From Tuctoria greenei (lineage: Eukaryota > Streptophyta > Magnoliopsida > Poales > Poaceae): 64,000 bases of DNA. Positions within the stretch are counted from its first letter, which is position 1, and every line of letters begins with the position of its first letter. The notes under the pieces are model-generated. The model made no database searches and was not told where the DNA came from. It saw only the letters and a list, made by a program, of their open reading frames with translations. A program made the position numbers and the translations under genes. The stretch is from contig JAYESD010000001.1 of NCBI GenBank assembly GCA_036927565.1, forward strand, positions 267,789,560 to 267,853,559. The letters run 5' to 3'. This document shows, in pieces, positions 10,263 to 23,200 of the stretch.

Positions 10263-12388
10263 TCAATTTTTTATTTTTGGCACCCAGGCCAACTTAGGTC
10301 CTTGTATGTGTGATACAAGTGTCTTTGGGACCCAAAGTTGCTTGGGGAGCTTCCCCTTCATGACCTTTATGTCCTTGCCGATGAACCTTGCCTTCATCTT
10401 GCCATCTACTTTACTTAAGAGATAATAATGATCATTGAAAGTAGACTTGTAGTTAGTAGGCAATTTTGGAGAAGGTCGGTTAGGAAGAGGACACTCCCTT
10501 GTATGGTGACCGGTGACCTCACAATGTTGGCAATAAGAACCAACTTCCTTGATGAAGCTTGTTCTAAGCTCCAGTGAGGGCACCTTTCCTTTGTTAGGCA
10601 CCGGGAAGGATCCAAGTCCTCTCTTGTTGAAGGCCTTTGCTTGTTGGAAGAGGATTTCCTTGTGCTTGACTTCTTCTTTTGATAGTCTAGCCACACTAGT
10701 GCAGAGACTCTCAATTTCTTTCAACAAGTCCTTCTCCCTAACATTTTCTTTCAAAGGCAAAGACTTGTGCAAGACATTAGTGGCATGAGAAGTAATGGAT
10801 ACCTTATCATTAAAAGTTTGTTTATTCATATTTTTTAAATATTGATCAAGCACTTCATAAGCAAGGTTAAGTGTTTGATGTTCTTGTATTAACTTGTTGT
10901 GCTCTCCCAAGAGTGTTTGGTGTGCTAAGTTAAGCTCATGATGATCTAGCTTGATTTTAGCCTTATCCTCCTCAATTTGCTTGACATGGGATTTGAGCGT
11001 GTCATGCTCTTTAAGTATGCTTTCATACTTGCCAAGCAAATCGAGGTTAGCACTCTTAAGCTTGGCACGAGTTTCTTCAAGAGTTTTAACCTTACTCTTT
11101 TCCCTCTTAATGATAGTATGATATTCATTTATTAATGAAGTTAAATCATCGGGGGAAAGCTCATCATTGCTAGAGTCATCACATACCTTGGTGTTACCTT
11201 TCGCCATGAGGCACATGGGTGGTGGATGAAGAGGTGAGTCATCATTGTTGGCAATGGCATGGCCGGCCAAACTTTCTTCTTCCGTTTCACTCTCTTCATC
11301 ACTTGATTCTTCGTCGGTGACCCATTCATTTGCCTCACACAAGAACACCTTTTGTGGACCATTTCTCTTCTTTGGGAAGAGTTTGCCTTCTTGCCCTTGT
11401 CATGTTTCCTCTTCCCAAAGGATCTAGGTTTGGGTTTGACCTCTTCTTCATCATCTTCACTATCTTCAAGCTTGCGATGCTTGCTCTTGTGGTTCTCTCT
11501 TCTTTTGTCCAGTTTTGGACAATCATAGGAGATGTGACCTTGATCACAACAATTATAGTAAGTCTTGTTGTCATCTCTCTTTGGTAGAAATGCTTTCTTT
11601 TTGGGATCAAAGGTGTATCCTTTCTTGGCAATCTTGGAGTTCAAGCGAGAGAACTTTCTCATCATTGATGCAAGCTCATCATCGCCATCTTCACTTGATG
11701 CTTGCTCTTCTTCACTTGGGCTAGGCTCAACCACTTTCTTTTTCTTGATACTTGTTTTCTTGGTGGAGGCCTTTAGAGCAATTGTCTTTGAAGATGATTG
11801 CTCCATCATCCCAAGTACACTCATCTCATGAGCGTGAATCTCTCCAATAAGTTTCAAAACTTCAATGTGATCAAGAGATTCTTTTTGAAGCATGGAGTTG
11901 ATGATGTTGTACTTTGGCTTAGGGAGGAGCATAAGAATCTTGCGGTTGATGAGTCCCTTGCCAAGAGAAGCAATGTCAAGAGCATTAATTTCTTCAATAA
12001 GCACATTTAAGCGAGAAAACATTTCATTGACATTTTCATGAGGTAACATTTTGAACTCATCATATTTGGCTTTAAGCATATGATATTTTAGTTCTTTGAC
12101 ACGGGAAGAACCCTCATAAATTTCTATCAAGCAAGCCCAAATTTCGCAAGCTTTCTCTTTGCTAGCAATCCTAGCAAACACATCTTGACTAATGCATTCA
12201 TAAATTTCATTCCTAGCTTTAGCATCCCACTTAATTTGATCACCAACATAATTGTGCTCACCAAACCCCGCGTGGGTCGCTTCCCATACTTCGGGAGCAA
12301 TAGCCTCTAGATAAGCGTGCATGCGTGCTTTCCAATAGGCAAAGTTCTTGCCCTCGAAGATAGGAACCGAACCCCCAATCTTGGCCAT
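10263..12388 (-). pseudogene. C1 gag, frameshifted
   Basis: Start ATG at 12388 (MAKIGGSVPIFEGKNFAYW). The first frame runs to about 11370, where a small deletion shifts it into the frame of 11348-10263. The N-terminal half is the UBN2-type copia Gag domain, followed by a lysine-rich segment, a first CCHC knuckle, an acidic stretch, a long coiled coil (about 11150-10800) and a second knuckle CQHCEVTGHHTREC (about 10530). In the first knuckle the leading Cys of D (CYNCGDQGH) is Tyr here, so that finger is damaged. The protein would package element RNA. The frame ends in TGA (10263) just before the protease. Confidence 0.85.
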
Positions 12389-12434
12389 TTTAGCTCTCTA
12401 ACGGTAAAGCTAGAATGATCCAATGAGCAACCTT

Positions 12435-12446
12435 GCTCTGATACCA
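12435..12446 (-). other. C1 primer binding site
   Basis: The minus strand reads TGGTATCAGAGC, complementary to the 3' end of initiator methionine tRNA, two bases inside the 5' LTR. It is the usual primer site of copia elements. Confidence 0.9.
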
Positions 12447-12448
12447 AT

Positions 12449-13874
12449 TGTAAGGATCGAATGCCCAAGAGGGGGGTGAATTGGGCTTCTTTTCAAAAAT
12501 TAAGGCAATAAAACTTAATTACTAAAAGCCCAATTCCCTAAGCAAACAACCTATGCATTCAAGTGAATAGTAACTTTGCGATATACGAAATGCATGAGTG
12601 TAAGGTAGAGGAAGAGAATGCAAACTCCCGAGGAGACACGAGGATTTATCCCGTGGTTCAGCAAGATCGTCAAGATCTTCCTACGTCCACGTTGTGGCAC
12701 CCACCAAACGGTATAGCCACACCCAAGTCACCGAGACTAGGGATCTTCACTATTCTTCTCCGTTTGCCAACCTCGGCAAGGTGGAGCTCAAGCCTTGTAC
12801 AACTTGGATCCTCTGGGCTTCCACAATCGTCTTGGCAAGCTCCGGAAGTCACTCTCAGTTACAATCACCAAGGAACACTCCCTTACAGCTCTCACTACAC
12901 TAGAGATTCCAATCACCAAGAATGGAGGCACACAAGCACTATCTCTAGCTAGTTATAGCCTATCTCTTGGTGTACAAGTGGTGAAAATGATATGGAAGTG
13001 GTAGGTCAATGCCTTGAATGCTTGGTAAGGTGTAGAGTAAGTCTAGGATTCAAGTCTTTTCGAATAGACTGGTTGAAGGGGTATAAATAGCTAGCCTCCA
13101 CGAAATAGCCGTTGGAAAAGTAGGCTGACATCACTGTTCTGCGAACACCGGATGATCCGATGTCTCCCCTTCAGTTATCATCGGTCAAATCCAAATTAGC
13201 TGATGTCATTGTGTCAGATATGACCGTTGTTAGACCGATGTTGCACTTGTCTTCTCATCGGATGATCTGGTGGCACTTCCTCCAGAATTGGTTCAAACTT
13301 GATGCTTATTGGAGTGATTGACCGATGTGTTCAAAGGTTGTACATCGGATGATCCGGTGCTACACTTGGTCCAAGGATATTGCTTACTGTACTGATGGAC
13401 CGATGTAACATTGCCCTTAACATCGGATGATCCGGTGAGTACTTTGTTCTAAGGTCTTCTTCTTCTGCTGAATCAACTTGACCGATGTGTTGTTCTCTGT
13501 AAACATCGGTTGATCCGGTGAGTTGATTTTGTTTGCTTCGAGTTGTTCTAAGTGATTCTTTTGTATTTTGCTCGATTGACCTCTTAGACATTTGTTGGAA
13601 ATATACTTCTGATGACTTTTAAGAATTGAGTGTTGTCAATTATGGTTGAATGACTTTAACATATGAGCTTTTACTTCTAGTCTTCATAACATTGATTGAT
13701 CTCATAAAATGATTGTTTAGGAGTCTCCAATGATCAGTAGTTGATGTTCATATTCATATAGATTTCATTTGATTGAGTAATATGGGAGACCTTGCATCCA
13801 CAAATTCATTAGTAAAATCCAATGGTTGTCATTAATCACTGAAACCATACCTCATGGGGGCCTAGATGCTTTCA
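12449..13874 (-). repeat. C1 5' LTR
   Basis: This LTR of 1426 bases pairs with 3793-5219 and differs from it at scattered positions (about 3% by eye). It carries the same palindromic array (about 13145-13520) and TATA-like segment (about 13083-13090, minus). CCTGG at 13875-13879 follows as the target duplication. Confidence 0.93.
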
Positions 13875-15200
13875 CCTGGGATTATGGTAGAGAGTCGGGA
13901 TGGGCTTTTTACCTTTTGCTTCGCTTAATCAATTGGGATGGGAAAACGACTCTACACATTTAATTATGCACTTATGATATTATGATTAACATGAACTGGT
14001 TAAAAGGATGGGTGATCTAAGCAAGCTTGGTATGTGGATGGGTTGGATGTCATGGTGGTTTGCTTGCTTTAGATCTAAGGACCGGTTCATGCGAGAATAA
14101 GCCAGGACTACAGTGCCACCACGAGGCCAAGTATGGGTGCGGCGTAGCTGATTAATTAGGGCTTTGTCAGTGCTATTTGGACCATTAAGGATGCTCGAGG
14201 AAGGGGTAGTCGGATTGGGTTTGTTGATGATTGGTGGGACTACCCTGGGATCTGAATGGCTCAAGAGGGGGCCCTTGGTTGAAGATATGCTCTGCGGGAG
14301 ACATCGCCACCGGTGAAACCTCAATGGGGTCTAAATAGTCTAGTAATCCCTTTGTAAAGGCTATTTTGTGATCTCTTGGCCATACACCAAAGGAAGTATA
14401 ATTGGCATAAGAGAGGTTTTCTCTAGTCGCCGATGGGTTATGAAATCACAAACACGTGGGTAAAGTGGTACAAACTCTGCAGAGTGTGTCTAAAACTATC
14501 ATGATAGCCGTGCTCCCGGTTATGAGCACCTGGACAACTTCCATGATTAGAGGGAACTCGGTATTGGGATGGTATTTGGGATGGTTATGGTTGGTATTAT
14601 GGTTATGAATTAATTTCTGGTATTGAATATGGTTATTGGTAAATGGTGAACTAAGGATTGGTATTGTGATATTACTTATGATTATGATGGGTTTACTTCA
14701 CATACATATAATATATTGCCTTTCAAAAGTTTTTATGTACTTTTCAGCACTTTGCCATTATTATTGTTGTCATTTGAATCAGCCACATGTCATACTTTCC
14801 ACACTTGATGAGTACGACATGTACTCACTCTTGCAATCCCCCCAACAGTTGCAGGTCAGGATTGGGAGTTTAATGGTGAGAATGCGGAGTTCTAGGCCGT
14901 GTCTACCGTCAACTTTGCCTGTGGTGTTGATTGGAGCTGCGCTATCCCTTATGCTTAGTTTGCTTAGTTGCTTAGTTGCCAAATTAGTTTATTTCCGCTG
15001 CATTAGTTGAACTTGTCATAAATATACATTGGAGCTTGTATTCGAGGATAATATGGTTTGTTTAATAAAATTTGGTTAATTAATCTTGTTCTATAGTAAT
15101 TATCTGTATATCGTTTGTGATTGCACTCGTGTATGTGTGATGAACATCCTGAGCACACATATGCGTTAGCTTGGTTCATTTTTTGGAACCGGGCGTCACA
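13875..15200 (+). repeat. Tekay-B 5' LTR, second part
   Basis: The LTR continues from GATTATGG after the C1 duplication to GGGCGTCACA at 15200. It is collinear with 31911-33259 of the 3' LTR, apart from a missing stretch of about 28 bases near 14645. The stretch contains a run of six C (14829-14834) where the 3' LTR has eight. No gene is seen. Confidence 0.93.
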
Positions 15201-15202
15201 GA

Positions 15203-15215
15203 TTGGTATCGGAGC
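15203..15215 (+). other. Tekay-B primer binding site
   Basis: TTGGTATCGGAGCC lies two bases after the LTR. It fits the initiator methionine tRNA 3' end with one mismatch. An untranslated leader of about 255 bases with nothing recognisable follows to the gag start at 15472. Confidence 0.8.
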
Positions 15216-15471
15216 CACAGGTTGACCATAGGATGCAGCCTAGATAGAATGGACACTTTAGAGCACATGGGAGCACTTAGGAATCAATGTGTTTTTGCTT
15301 GGAGTGTTGTTTTCTATATATATATGTTGCTTGTGTTCTTAATAGAGGATTTTGGGGTGCTCTAGCATTGCCATGCCCACCTAGGCTACTACAGCTAGTT
15401 GTTTAGTTTCATATCCCTTGGTGCATATAGTTGGGGACGTTCTCTAATTCTTACCTATTGCTTTTCTCTAG

Positions 15472-17361
15472 ATGGTGAGGACTCGCAACCAGAGGGATGG
15501 CAATGATGAGGAGGAGAACAATGGAGTACCTCAGAACAACAATGAGCAAGGACCTGCTCATGGAGCTATCAACATTGAGCAGCTTTTGGCCATGCAAAAC
15601 CAGCTCATGCAGACCATGATACAGACTATGGGACAGCTGCAGGCTGGCAACATCAACAATCAGCCCCACATGCCTCCACCGCCACCCCCGCCTCCTCATA
15701 ACCGATTGGGAGAGTTTATGAGGACTAGGCCACCAACCTTTTCTCAAGCCGCTGACCCTATGGATGCGGATGATTATCTCAAGTCTGTGGAGAAGAAGCT
15801 AGCTATTGTCCAATGCAGTGACTGGGAGAAGGTCTTGTTTGCTTCTCAGCAACTAGTTGGAGCAGCTGCGGATTGGTGGGATTCTTATTGCAATGCTCAT
15901 GAGAACCAAGAGAGAATTACTTGGGCCGAATTCAAGGAGAATTTTCGTTCTCATTATGTGCCAGAGGGTGTTAAGATCTTGAAGAGGCAAGAATTTGAGA
16001 ATTTAAGGCAAGGAAGATCAAGCGTGAGTGAATATCTCAATAAGTTCACTCAACTCTCAAGATATGCGCCTGAGGATGTTAGTCGGGACAGCCGGAAACA
16101 ATACTTGTTCATGAGAGGCCTCAACAATGAAATTCAAGTGCAATTGCTCAATTGTGACTATGCAAATTTCCAGAAGCTTGTGGACAAAGTGATTGTGGTT
16201 GAGAACAAGATCTATGAGATGGAGCAAGACAACAAGAGGAAGGCATCATATCAAGGACAGCAACAAGTAAGTAATGTGCGCCCTCGCTTTGCGCCGCCCA
16301 ATGCGCCCTATTACAGCTCCTCTATTCCTGCTCAACGCCCTGGTTATGCACCACGCCCAACTCAGTTTGTGCAGCAGTGCCCTGTCATGCAAGCACCTAG
16401 GCCTCCAATGCCTTATGAACCTCACGCTAACTTTCCTGCTGCAAGTGTTCAGAACCAAGCTCGTCCCAATAATTCTGGTGGATTTAAGAAGTGTTATACT
16501 TGTGGAGAAGCTGGACACTTTGCGCATCAATGTCCTAAGTCAGACCTTGGTCAAGGAAGCAATGCGCCGAGGCAAAACCCAAGACCAAATGGAGGACAAC
16601 CAAAAAGAAGACGTGGACAGCAGAATTTTGCTCGTGGCAACGTGAACCATGTCTCTACGGAGGATGCTCAACAAGCGGATGATGTGGTCATTGGTATGTT
16701 TCTCGCCAACTCCAACCCCACGACTATGTTATTTGATTCTGGAGCATCGCATTCATTCATTGCATCGAAGTATGTTGCCAAGTATAGTTTGCCTATCTCT
16801 CACATGAAGTTTACTCTATTGGTTAAGTCTCCTGGAGGAGAGATGAGGACAAATATAGTATGTCCAAAAGTAAGCCTTAGAATAAGGGGGGTAGACTTCT
16901 CCGCCAACCTCATTGTTTTGGATTCTCAAGGATTGGACATTATACTTGGTATGTACTGGTTGAGGAAGCACAATGGAGTTATTGAGTGTGCCATGAAGAC
17001 GGTGAAGTTGACCAACAAAGAAGGGATCACTGTACAATTTGAGGCATCTCAAACCGCACCGAAGCAATTGGAACTGAATCATATGGACGGTGCCGCAATT
17101 GAGGAGATTCCGATGGTGTGTGTATTTTTGGATGTTTTTCTAGACGAGTTGTCAGGTATGCCACCTAATAGAGACATTGAGTTTGTTATTGATTTAATAT
17201 TTGGAATTGCACCTATAGCTAAGAGGTCGTATAGGATGCCTCCTATGGAATTAGCGGAGCTCAACAAGCAAATTCAAGAGCAATTAGAGAAGGGTTTTAT
17301 TCGCCCAAGCTCTTCGCCTTGGGGAGCGCCCGTGCTGTTCGTGGACAAGAAGGATGGATCC
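15472..17361 (+). pseudogene. Tekay-B gag-protease and start of RT, cut by C2
   Basis: Start ATG 15472 (MVRTRNQRDGND). Residues about 80-230 form the Retrotrans_gag domain (WWDSYC, WAEFKENFRSHYVP). A CCHC knuckle CYTCGEAGHFAHQC lies at about residues 343-356, followed by an aspartic protease with LFDSGASHSFI at about residues 422-432. The RT entry FVIDLIFGIAPIAKRSYRM and the PVLFVDKKDGS segment end at the C2 insertion point (17361). The frame is open throughout and continues in phase at 27777. Gag and pol are one frame, as in most Tekay elements. The second half carries stops, so the polyprotein is dead. Confidence 0.93.
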
Positions 17362-19203
17362 TGTAGGATCGGAGAGCACATGAAAAGCTACCATAGGGGG
17401 GGTGAATGGTAGATTTAAAAATCTTACGCAGCGGAAACAATAAAACCCTAATCCCTTCGGAAGAAAAACGATCTGTTAAAGAAATTGTGTATGAGACTAA
17501 TCTAAACGTGTTTCACCATGACAAAAGTGATAGATATCAGAGAGAATCAAGTCACGAAGACAACACAAAAAGAATTACTCGAATCCGTCGAGAAAAACTC
17601 AAGTTATGATCGAAAGATCAGACTGGTCAATCTGACCTACCTGAGAAAAACAGTTTCTGGAATGCTGCAAAGAAACTCGTGTATCTCAGAAACTACAAAT
17701 CCAATGACCGTGAAATTTTGACAGATAATAGAAAATCAAGTTGTGAAGACAACCCAAAAAGAATCACGTCAATTGGATCTATAAAACTCGAGTTATGATA
17801 AAACCACCGACGAAAGGTAGTGCTGTCCAGAAACTCGACGAGTAAAACTTGTCTGGAACAAGTCGGACGAACAAGGCACAAAAGTTCCTTCAAACTATGA
17901 ATTTTATTCAATAGAACACAAGAGGAACAACCCCAAAGTCGTCTCCCACGAGCTTCGGCCTTTCCTTGCTTATATAACCAGCCCTTAGGCCATCCCAATC
18001 TCAACTAGGACTCCAATCCTAATCCGATCACAATCGGAACTTTCCATAACTGCTTAGGACTCTTCTATACACAGATAGAAGCAATATTAAGACTTCCAAA
18101 CATCTTAGGAACGTATCCCACATTCCTAAACAACTCAAATTCGTTACACACACGAAATCCTAACATAACCAACTCGATACTTTCCATATCGAGCCATAAC
18201 CGACTCAGCTAGCAGCCTAAGTCTTCAACCGATACGATCCGATCCTTCCGATCAGATCTTCCTTCCATAAACCGTCTCTAGAGGCATATTTCCACGTCAT
18301 GCACCTCATGCATACGTGCGAACACCTTCCTTCGACCTTCATATGCACTGCCCTTGATTCAATCATCCTGCGCGACCTCCTGACCCGCTCAACCACAGTT
18401 CCTCCCGAACTTGGTTGTTGGAACCTCATCTCCTCCTGAGACTAGTCCAATGGATCCTGTCACCAGCCATGACTTGAACTCAAGCAACACCTGCACATGA
18501 ACAAACAAACAATCCTTACGAGCCCAAGTCCTCGACTTGACTCAAGTTAGTTTCGAACACAACACCTTACGTGAGAACCTCACATAAGCATGTTGCAAAA
18601 CCATAGTAACACGATATCATCCATATCATCCAAAACGCACCAAAAACTTAGCAAATGAATACTAAGCAATCTTTCTAACAATGTAAAGCAAGTACGAAAC
18701 ATTGCAAATGAAAAGCAGAAGCACTTAGGTCAAGTTCCGGACCTTGTGAGGGCAACCCGGAGCTTGAGCCGGAGCTAACAAAAGCTAGTAGAACCTAGCG
18801 CTGGAGCTTTCCAAAACTAGTATATCCTAGCACCGGAGCTTACCAAAAAACTAGTCAAAACTAGTCAACCCAAAACCGGAGCTAGACAAAGTATGTCGGA
18901 GCTTAGCAAAAGCATGCCGGAGCTATCAAGTTTATGTCGGAGCTTATCAAAAACATGCCGGAGCTAACAAAGACATGCCGGAGCTAACAAAAACATGCCA
19001 GAGCTAAAGATAAAGCTCACCGGAGCTAACCAAAGCTAGTCGGACCTTACCAAGAAGTCGGACCTAGCATCGAACGTAACCGGAGCTACCCAAACAGAGT
19101 CGAACCTTAATAAAAAGGTGTTTTGGTGATATTTAAAACTTTTATCATCAAAGCCAAGTGTATTCACTACAAGCCAATGTATTCAGCACACATAGGTCTT
19201 ACA
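17362..19203 (-). repeat. C2 3' LTR
   Basis: 1842 bases, paired with 25928-27771 and about 97% alike by eye. A minus-strand TATA box, TTATATAAGC, lies at about 17967-17976. An array of CCGGAGCT repeats fills the start of U3 (plus 18740-19090). Not coding. Confidence 0.92.
18740..19090. repeat. CCGGAGCT repeat array in C2 U3
   Basis: More than twelve copies of CCGGAGCT (its core GAGCTC-like and AGCT palindromic) are spaced 18-30 bases apart, many in the unit GCCGGAGCTAACAAAAACAT. The equivalent array in the other LTR is 27310-27670. Spacers are similar but not identical, which argues against a CRISPR-like array. Confidence 0.75.
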
Positions 19204-20299
19204 ATCTCCCCCTTGATGAATGCATTGGCAACACCATTTAAAATCCGAACATTGGCTTATTCACATAAAAGTTTTGAAAGCAATTTCTCCCCCTTTGTAA
19301 ATCAAAAGTAAAATGAGAAATGAGAAAATTCCCATATTATCTCTCCCCCTTTATTATCTCTCTGTATGCACATATTTCCATATTATCTCTCCCCCTTTAT
19401 TATCTCTCCTTATGCACATATTTCCATATTATCTCTCCCCCTTTATTATCTCTCCTTATGCACATATTTTCTTTCTCTTCATGCTTATCTCTCCCCCTTT
19501 GACAATGTATTCAGCAAGTCATGAGCATATAAACAAATTATCTCTCCCTCTTTAGTTGTTATGAGCATATTATAACATATACATATAAACAAAGCTCATC
19601 CAAGTCATACTATCAAGTACCTTACATTATCACATCAATGAAATACATAAGGTAGTGTAAGCCATGCTAGAGATCAAATGTAATTTTTCAATTTAAGCAA
19701 GTCATGATCTCACAAACTTAACTGTTTCAAAATCTGAAAGCATGACACTAGTTGCTGCATTTTATCATTTTTCAAAGCATAAATTTAGATCATATGATAT
19801 TTGCAAGAGATTATATGCGCATCTGCCTTACTCTAACCAACCAAGCCAAGCTTATGTCATTTGACAATCAGAAGCTTAAGGACATGGTTTTAGTCATACA
19901 CAACTTCTTCCAAGTTCATATCTAAGTGCAATGACAAGCCATCTCAAAAGAAGAAGTGTGATGCATGCATATTCTCTTGATCTTTTCTCAATTTATATTT
20001 GTTCATAAAAACTCAGCATGTGAGTTGATTACTTGATTAATTCTTAATGATTAAAAGCACTTGTGAGCATGCAACAAGTTCAAAACAGCAAGAAAGTTCG
20101 ACCATGACCAGATTTAGTGTAAGTAATTATTCCAATTACTAGACATGGCAAAAACTACAAAATGTATAACACGAGTAATATAGTAAGAACTTTCAGCATG
20201 TAAAAGGAATCACAAAGTCATATATGTATGAAATACTATGCTCATATTATTTTAATTTCAGATTCACACATAGACTTCCCAAGTTTCAAAAACTCCCCC
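19204..20299 (-). other. C2 3' non-coding region
   Basis: This 1.1-kb AT-rich stretch lies between the RNase H end and the 3' LTR. The PPT sits next to the LTR (minus strand CATCAAGGGGGAGAT, 19204-19218). The rest holds the tandem repeats at 19337-19500 and otherwise nothing I can recognise. It lacks the ORF3 found at this position in C1 and D. Confidence 0.7.
19337..19500 (-). repeat. Tandem polypurine-tract-like repeats in C2
   Basis: Three to four near-identical units of about 49 bases contain TCTCCCCCTTTATTATCTC plus a CTTATGCACATATTTCC spacer. On the minus strand each unit presents AAAGGGGGAGAGATA, which looks like the true polypurine tract about 130-300 bases away. They may be decoy or auxiliary priming sites. 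Confidence 0.65.
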
Positions 20300-23200
20300 T
20301 CAATTTAAGCCATGAGGATGCATAACCCCTATTTCACTACGAATGTAACAAAAATGAGTGAAATCCAAAGGTTTTCTAAAAATGTCAGCCAATTGTTGTT
20401 CGGTATCTACATGGTGAAGCACAATGTTTCCTTTTTCAACATTATCTCGGAGAAAGTGATACCTAATATCAATGTGCTTAGTTCTAGAATGTTGCACGGG
20501 TTTTTAGCCATGCAAATAGCACTAGTGTTATCACAAAACAATGGAACACTATCTAGATCAACCCCATAGTCCTTAAGTGTTTGAACAATCCAAAGAATTT
20601 GTGAGCAAGCACTAGCAGCAGCTACATATTCAGATTCAGTTGTGGATTGTGCAACTAAATTTTGTTTTCTAGAGGACCAAGCAACAAGAGAATTACCAAG
20701 AAAATGACAAGCACCGGAAGTACTTTTCCTATCAATCCTACAACCCCCAAAATCAGCATCCGAAAAAGCTTTCAAAGTAACGGTTGAGGAAGAAGGAAGA
20801 AAAATGCCAAATTCTTGAGTTCCATGTAAGTAACTGAGAATCCTTTTGACGGCTTGACGATGTGAAACACGTGGGGAAGCTTGAAACCGTGCACAAAGAC
20901 ATACGCTGAATTGTATGTCCGGTCTTGACGCCGTGAGGTACAAAAGTGATCCGATCATGCTTCTATATTCTTTTTGATCCACGAATTCACCATCTTCATC
21001 AAGTTCAAGTGTTGTTGCTGTTCCCATTGGTGTCCGGAGAGGCTTGCTTTTTTCCATGTTGAAGCGCCTTAGGAGGTCTTTGGTATACTTCGTTTGATGC
21101 GCAAAGGTACCCTCCTTGGTTTGTTTGATTTGCAGCCTCAAAAAGTAAGTGAGTTCACCCATCATACTCATTTCAAATTCGGAACTCAACATTGCTGAAA
21201 ACTTGGACACAAGATCATGAGAAGCACAACCAAAGATAATATCATTCACATACACTTGAACAAATAATGAGTCATTGCCATGCTTAAGCACAAAAAGAGT
21301 TTTATCAACCTTGCCCATGGTAAACCCCTTTTCAAGTAAGAATGTTTTTAACCTATCATACCATGCTCTAGGGGCTTGTTTGAGACCGTATAAGGCTTTG
21401 GACAGTTTGTAAACATGATTAGGAAAATCTGGATTTTCAAAACCTGGTGGTTGTTTGACATAAACCTCCTCATCTATGTAGCCATTAAGAAAAGCACTTT
21501 TAACATCTATTTGAAATAGCTTAAAACCTTTAGATGCTGCAAAAGCTAACAAAATTCTTATGGCTTCTAATCTAGCGACAGGGGCAAAAGTTTCATCAAA
21601 ATCTAGACCTTCAACTTGAGTGAAACCTTGAGCAACCAACCTAGCCTTATTCCTAACCACAACCCCATCCTCACTTTGTTTATTTTTATATACCCATTTA
21701 GTTCCAATTAAAGTGTGACCTTGAGGTGGAGGTACAAGTTTCCAAACATTATTTCTTTCAAAATTTTCTAACTCTTCTTGCATGGCAATAATCCAAGATT
21801 CATTAGTGAGTGCGTGTGATATATCTTTGGGTTCAAAAGAAGCAACAAAGGCAGAATGAGCATGAGAGTTTGGATCGCAAAACCTAGACCGTGTGACTCG
21901 TTCGTGCAAGCTTCCAATCATCTGTTGTGCGGGATGATCTTTGTAAAAACGTAGGGGAACGGATGTCTCACAAGCTTCTTCTTCATTAGGTTTATCGTAG
22001 ATTAATGAGCTTGTGACTTGTGGACGATCAGGACCAGCAGAGGTGATAGCCGGAGCTTGTTCAATGTCCGGAGTTGGATACGTGTCAGCTTCGGAACTAC
22101 CAGGCAGTATCACCGACTCTTCATCATCTTCGAAAATACCCTCCCCCTGAGGATACGGATCTGGTCCTGCTACACCGGAGCTTGTACCTGGGCTAGCTTC
22201 ATCAAAAGACACTTCACAAGTCTCCACAATTTTGTTAGTGTCAAGTAAAAGCACACGGTAGCCTCTAGTGTGAGATGGATAACCAAGAAACATGCCATCA
22301 ATGGATCTAGGTTCAAACTTATCAAGATTACCATGTTTCTTAACAAAGCATTTGCAACCAAAGGCCCGAAAGTGTGTAACACTAGGCCTATGTCCAAACC
22401 GAAGCTCATATGGTGTTTTACCTAGCTTAGCACGCAAGAAAACACGATTTGAGACATAACAAGCGGTTGCTAACGCATCAGCCCAAAATTTCCTAGGAGT
22501 TTGATATTCATCAAGCATAGTCCTAGCCATCTATACTAAGGTTCTGTTCTTTCTTTCTACAACACCGTTTTGTTGAGGTACATATGGTGAAGAAAATTGA
22601 TGATCTATTCTATTTTCGGCACAAAAGTGATCAAAAGATTTATTTTTAAATTCAGTTCTATTATCACTTCTAATTGCTTTTAATGATCCTGGGTGATCAA
22701 TTGATAATCTAAGAAATAAAGTTCTAAAGTGACTAAAAACTTCATTCTTAGACACCATAAAGTAAACCCAAGAGTATCTAGAGTAATCATAAACGATAAC
22801 AAGAACATACCATTTACCTCTGAAGGATTGAACACGTGAAGGTCCTACGGTGTCAAGATGCAAAAGTTGACATGGTTCAGTTGTCATGATCATTGTGAGA
22901 GGAGTATGTGAACCTGCAACCATCTTAGCATGTCTACAAGAAGAGCACACAATTTCTTTGTCCCCTTTAAGCTTAGGCAGCCCACGTATGCGATCAAGAG
23001 CACTAACACGCGTTAGGTGATCAAAGCCTACGTGACCAAGTCTACGATGCCAAAAATATAAGTCCTTTGAATCATTAGCAACTAGACACCTATGCTTAGA
23101 GGAAGACATATCAAAATCAGCTTTAAAAACTCTTCCAAACCGAGACATGTTAAAAATAAGCTCACTATTTGAACCTACAACTTTGCAGCAGTTTTTATTG

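Larger units (their letters stand above)
3793..13874 (-). mobile_element. C1: Sirevirus-like Ty1/copia element, internally deleted
   Basis: The element is bounded by TGTAAGG at 3793 and GCTTTCA at 13874 and flanked by CCTGG (3788-3792 and 13875-13879). It lies on the minus strand: 5' LTR 12449-13874, PBS 12435-12446, gag 10263-12388, pol remnants 9100-10256, an extra 3' ORF 5593-7770, PPT about 5221-5233, 3' LTR 3793-5219. It belongs to the same family as D (50550 onward, plus). Compared with D it lacks the integrase, the front two thirds of RT and the front of RNase H. The two LTRs are about 97% alike by eye. Sirevirus assignment rests on the long gag, the extra 3' ORF and the LTR palindromes. 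Confidence 0.93.

Noticed and set aside
14636..15365. Short hydrophobic frames in the Tekay-B LTR and leader
   Set aside because: The 5' and 3' LTR versions differ by indels that break the frames; no domain is seen.
18740..19090. CRISPR-like array
   Set aside because: The repeats are only 8 bases, spacers resemble each other, and the array lies inside a plant LTR that is present twice.
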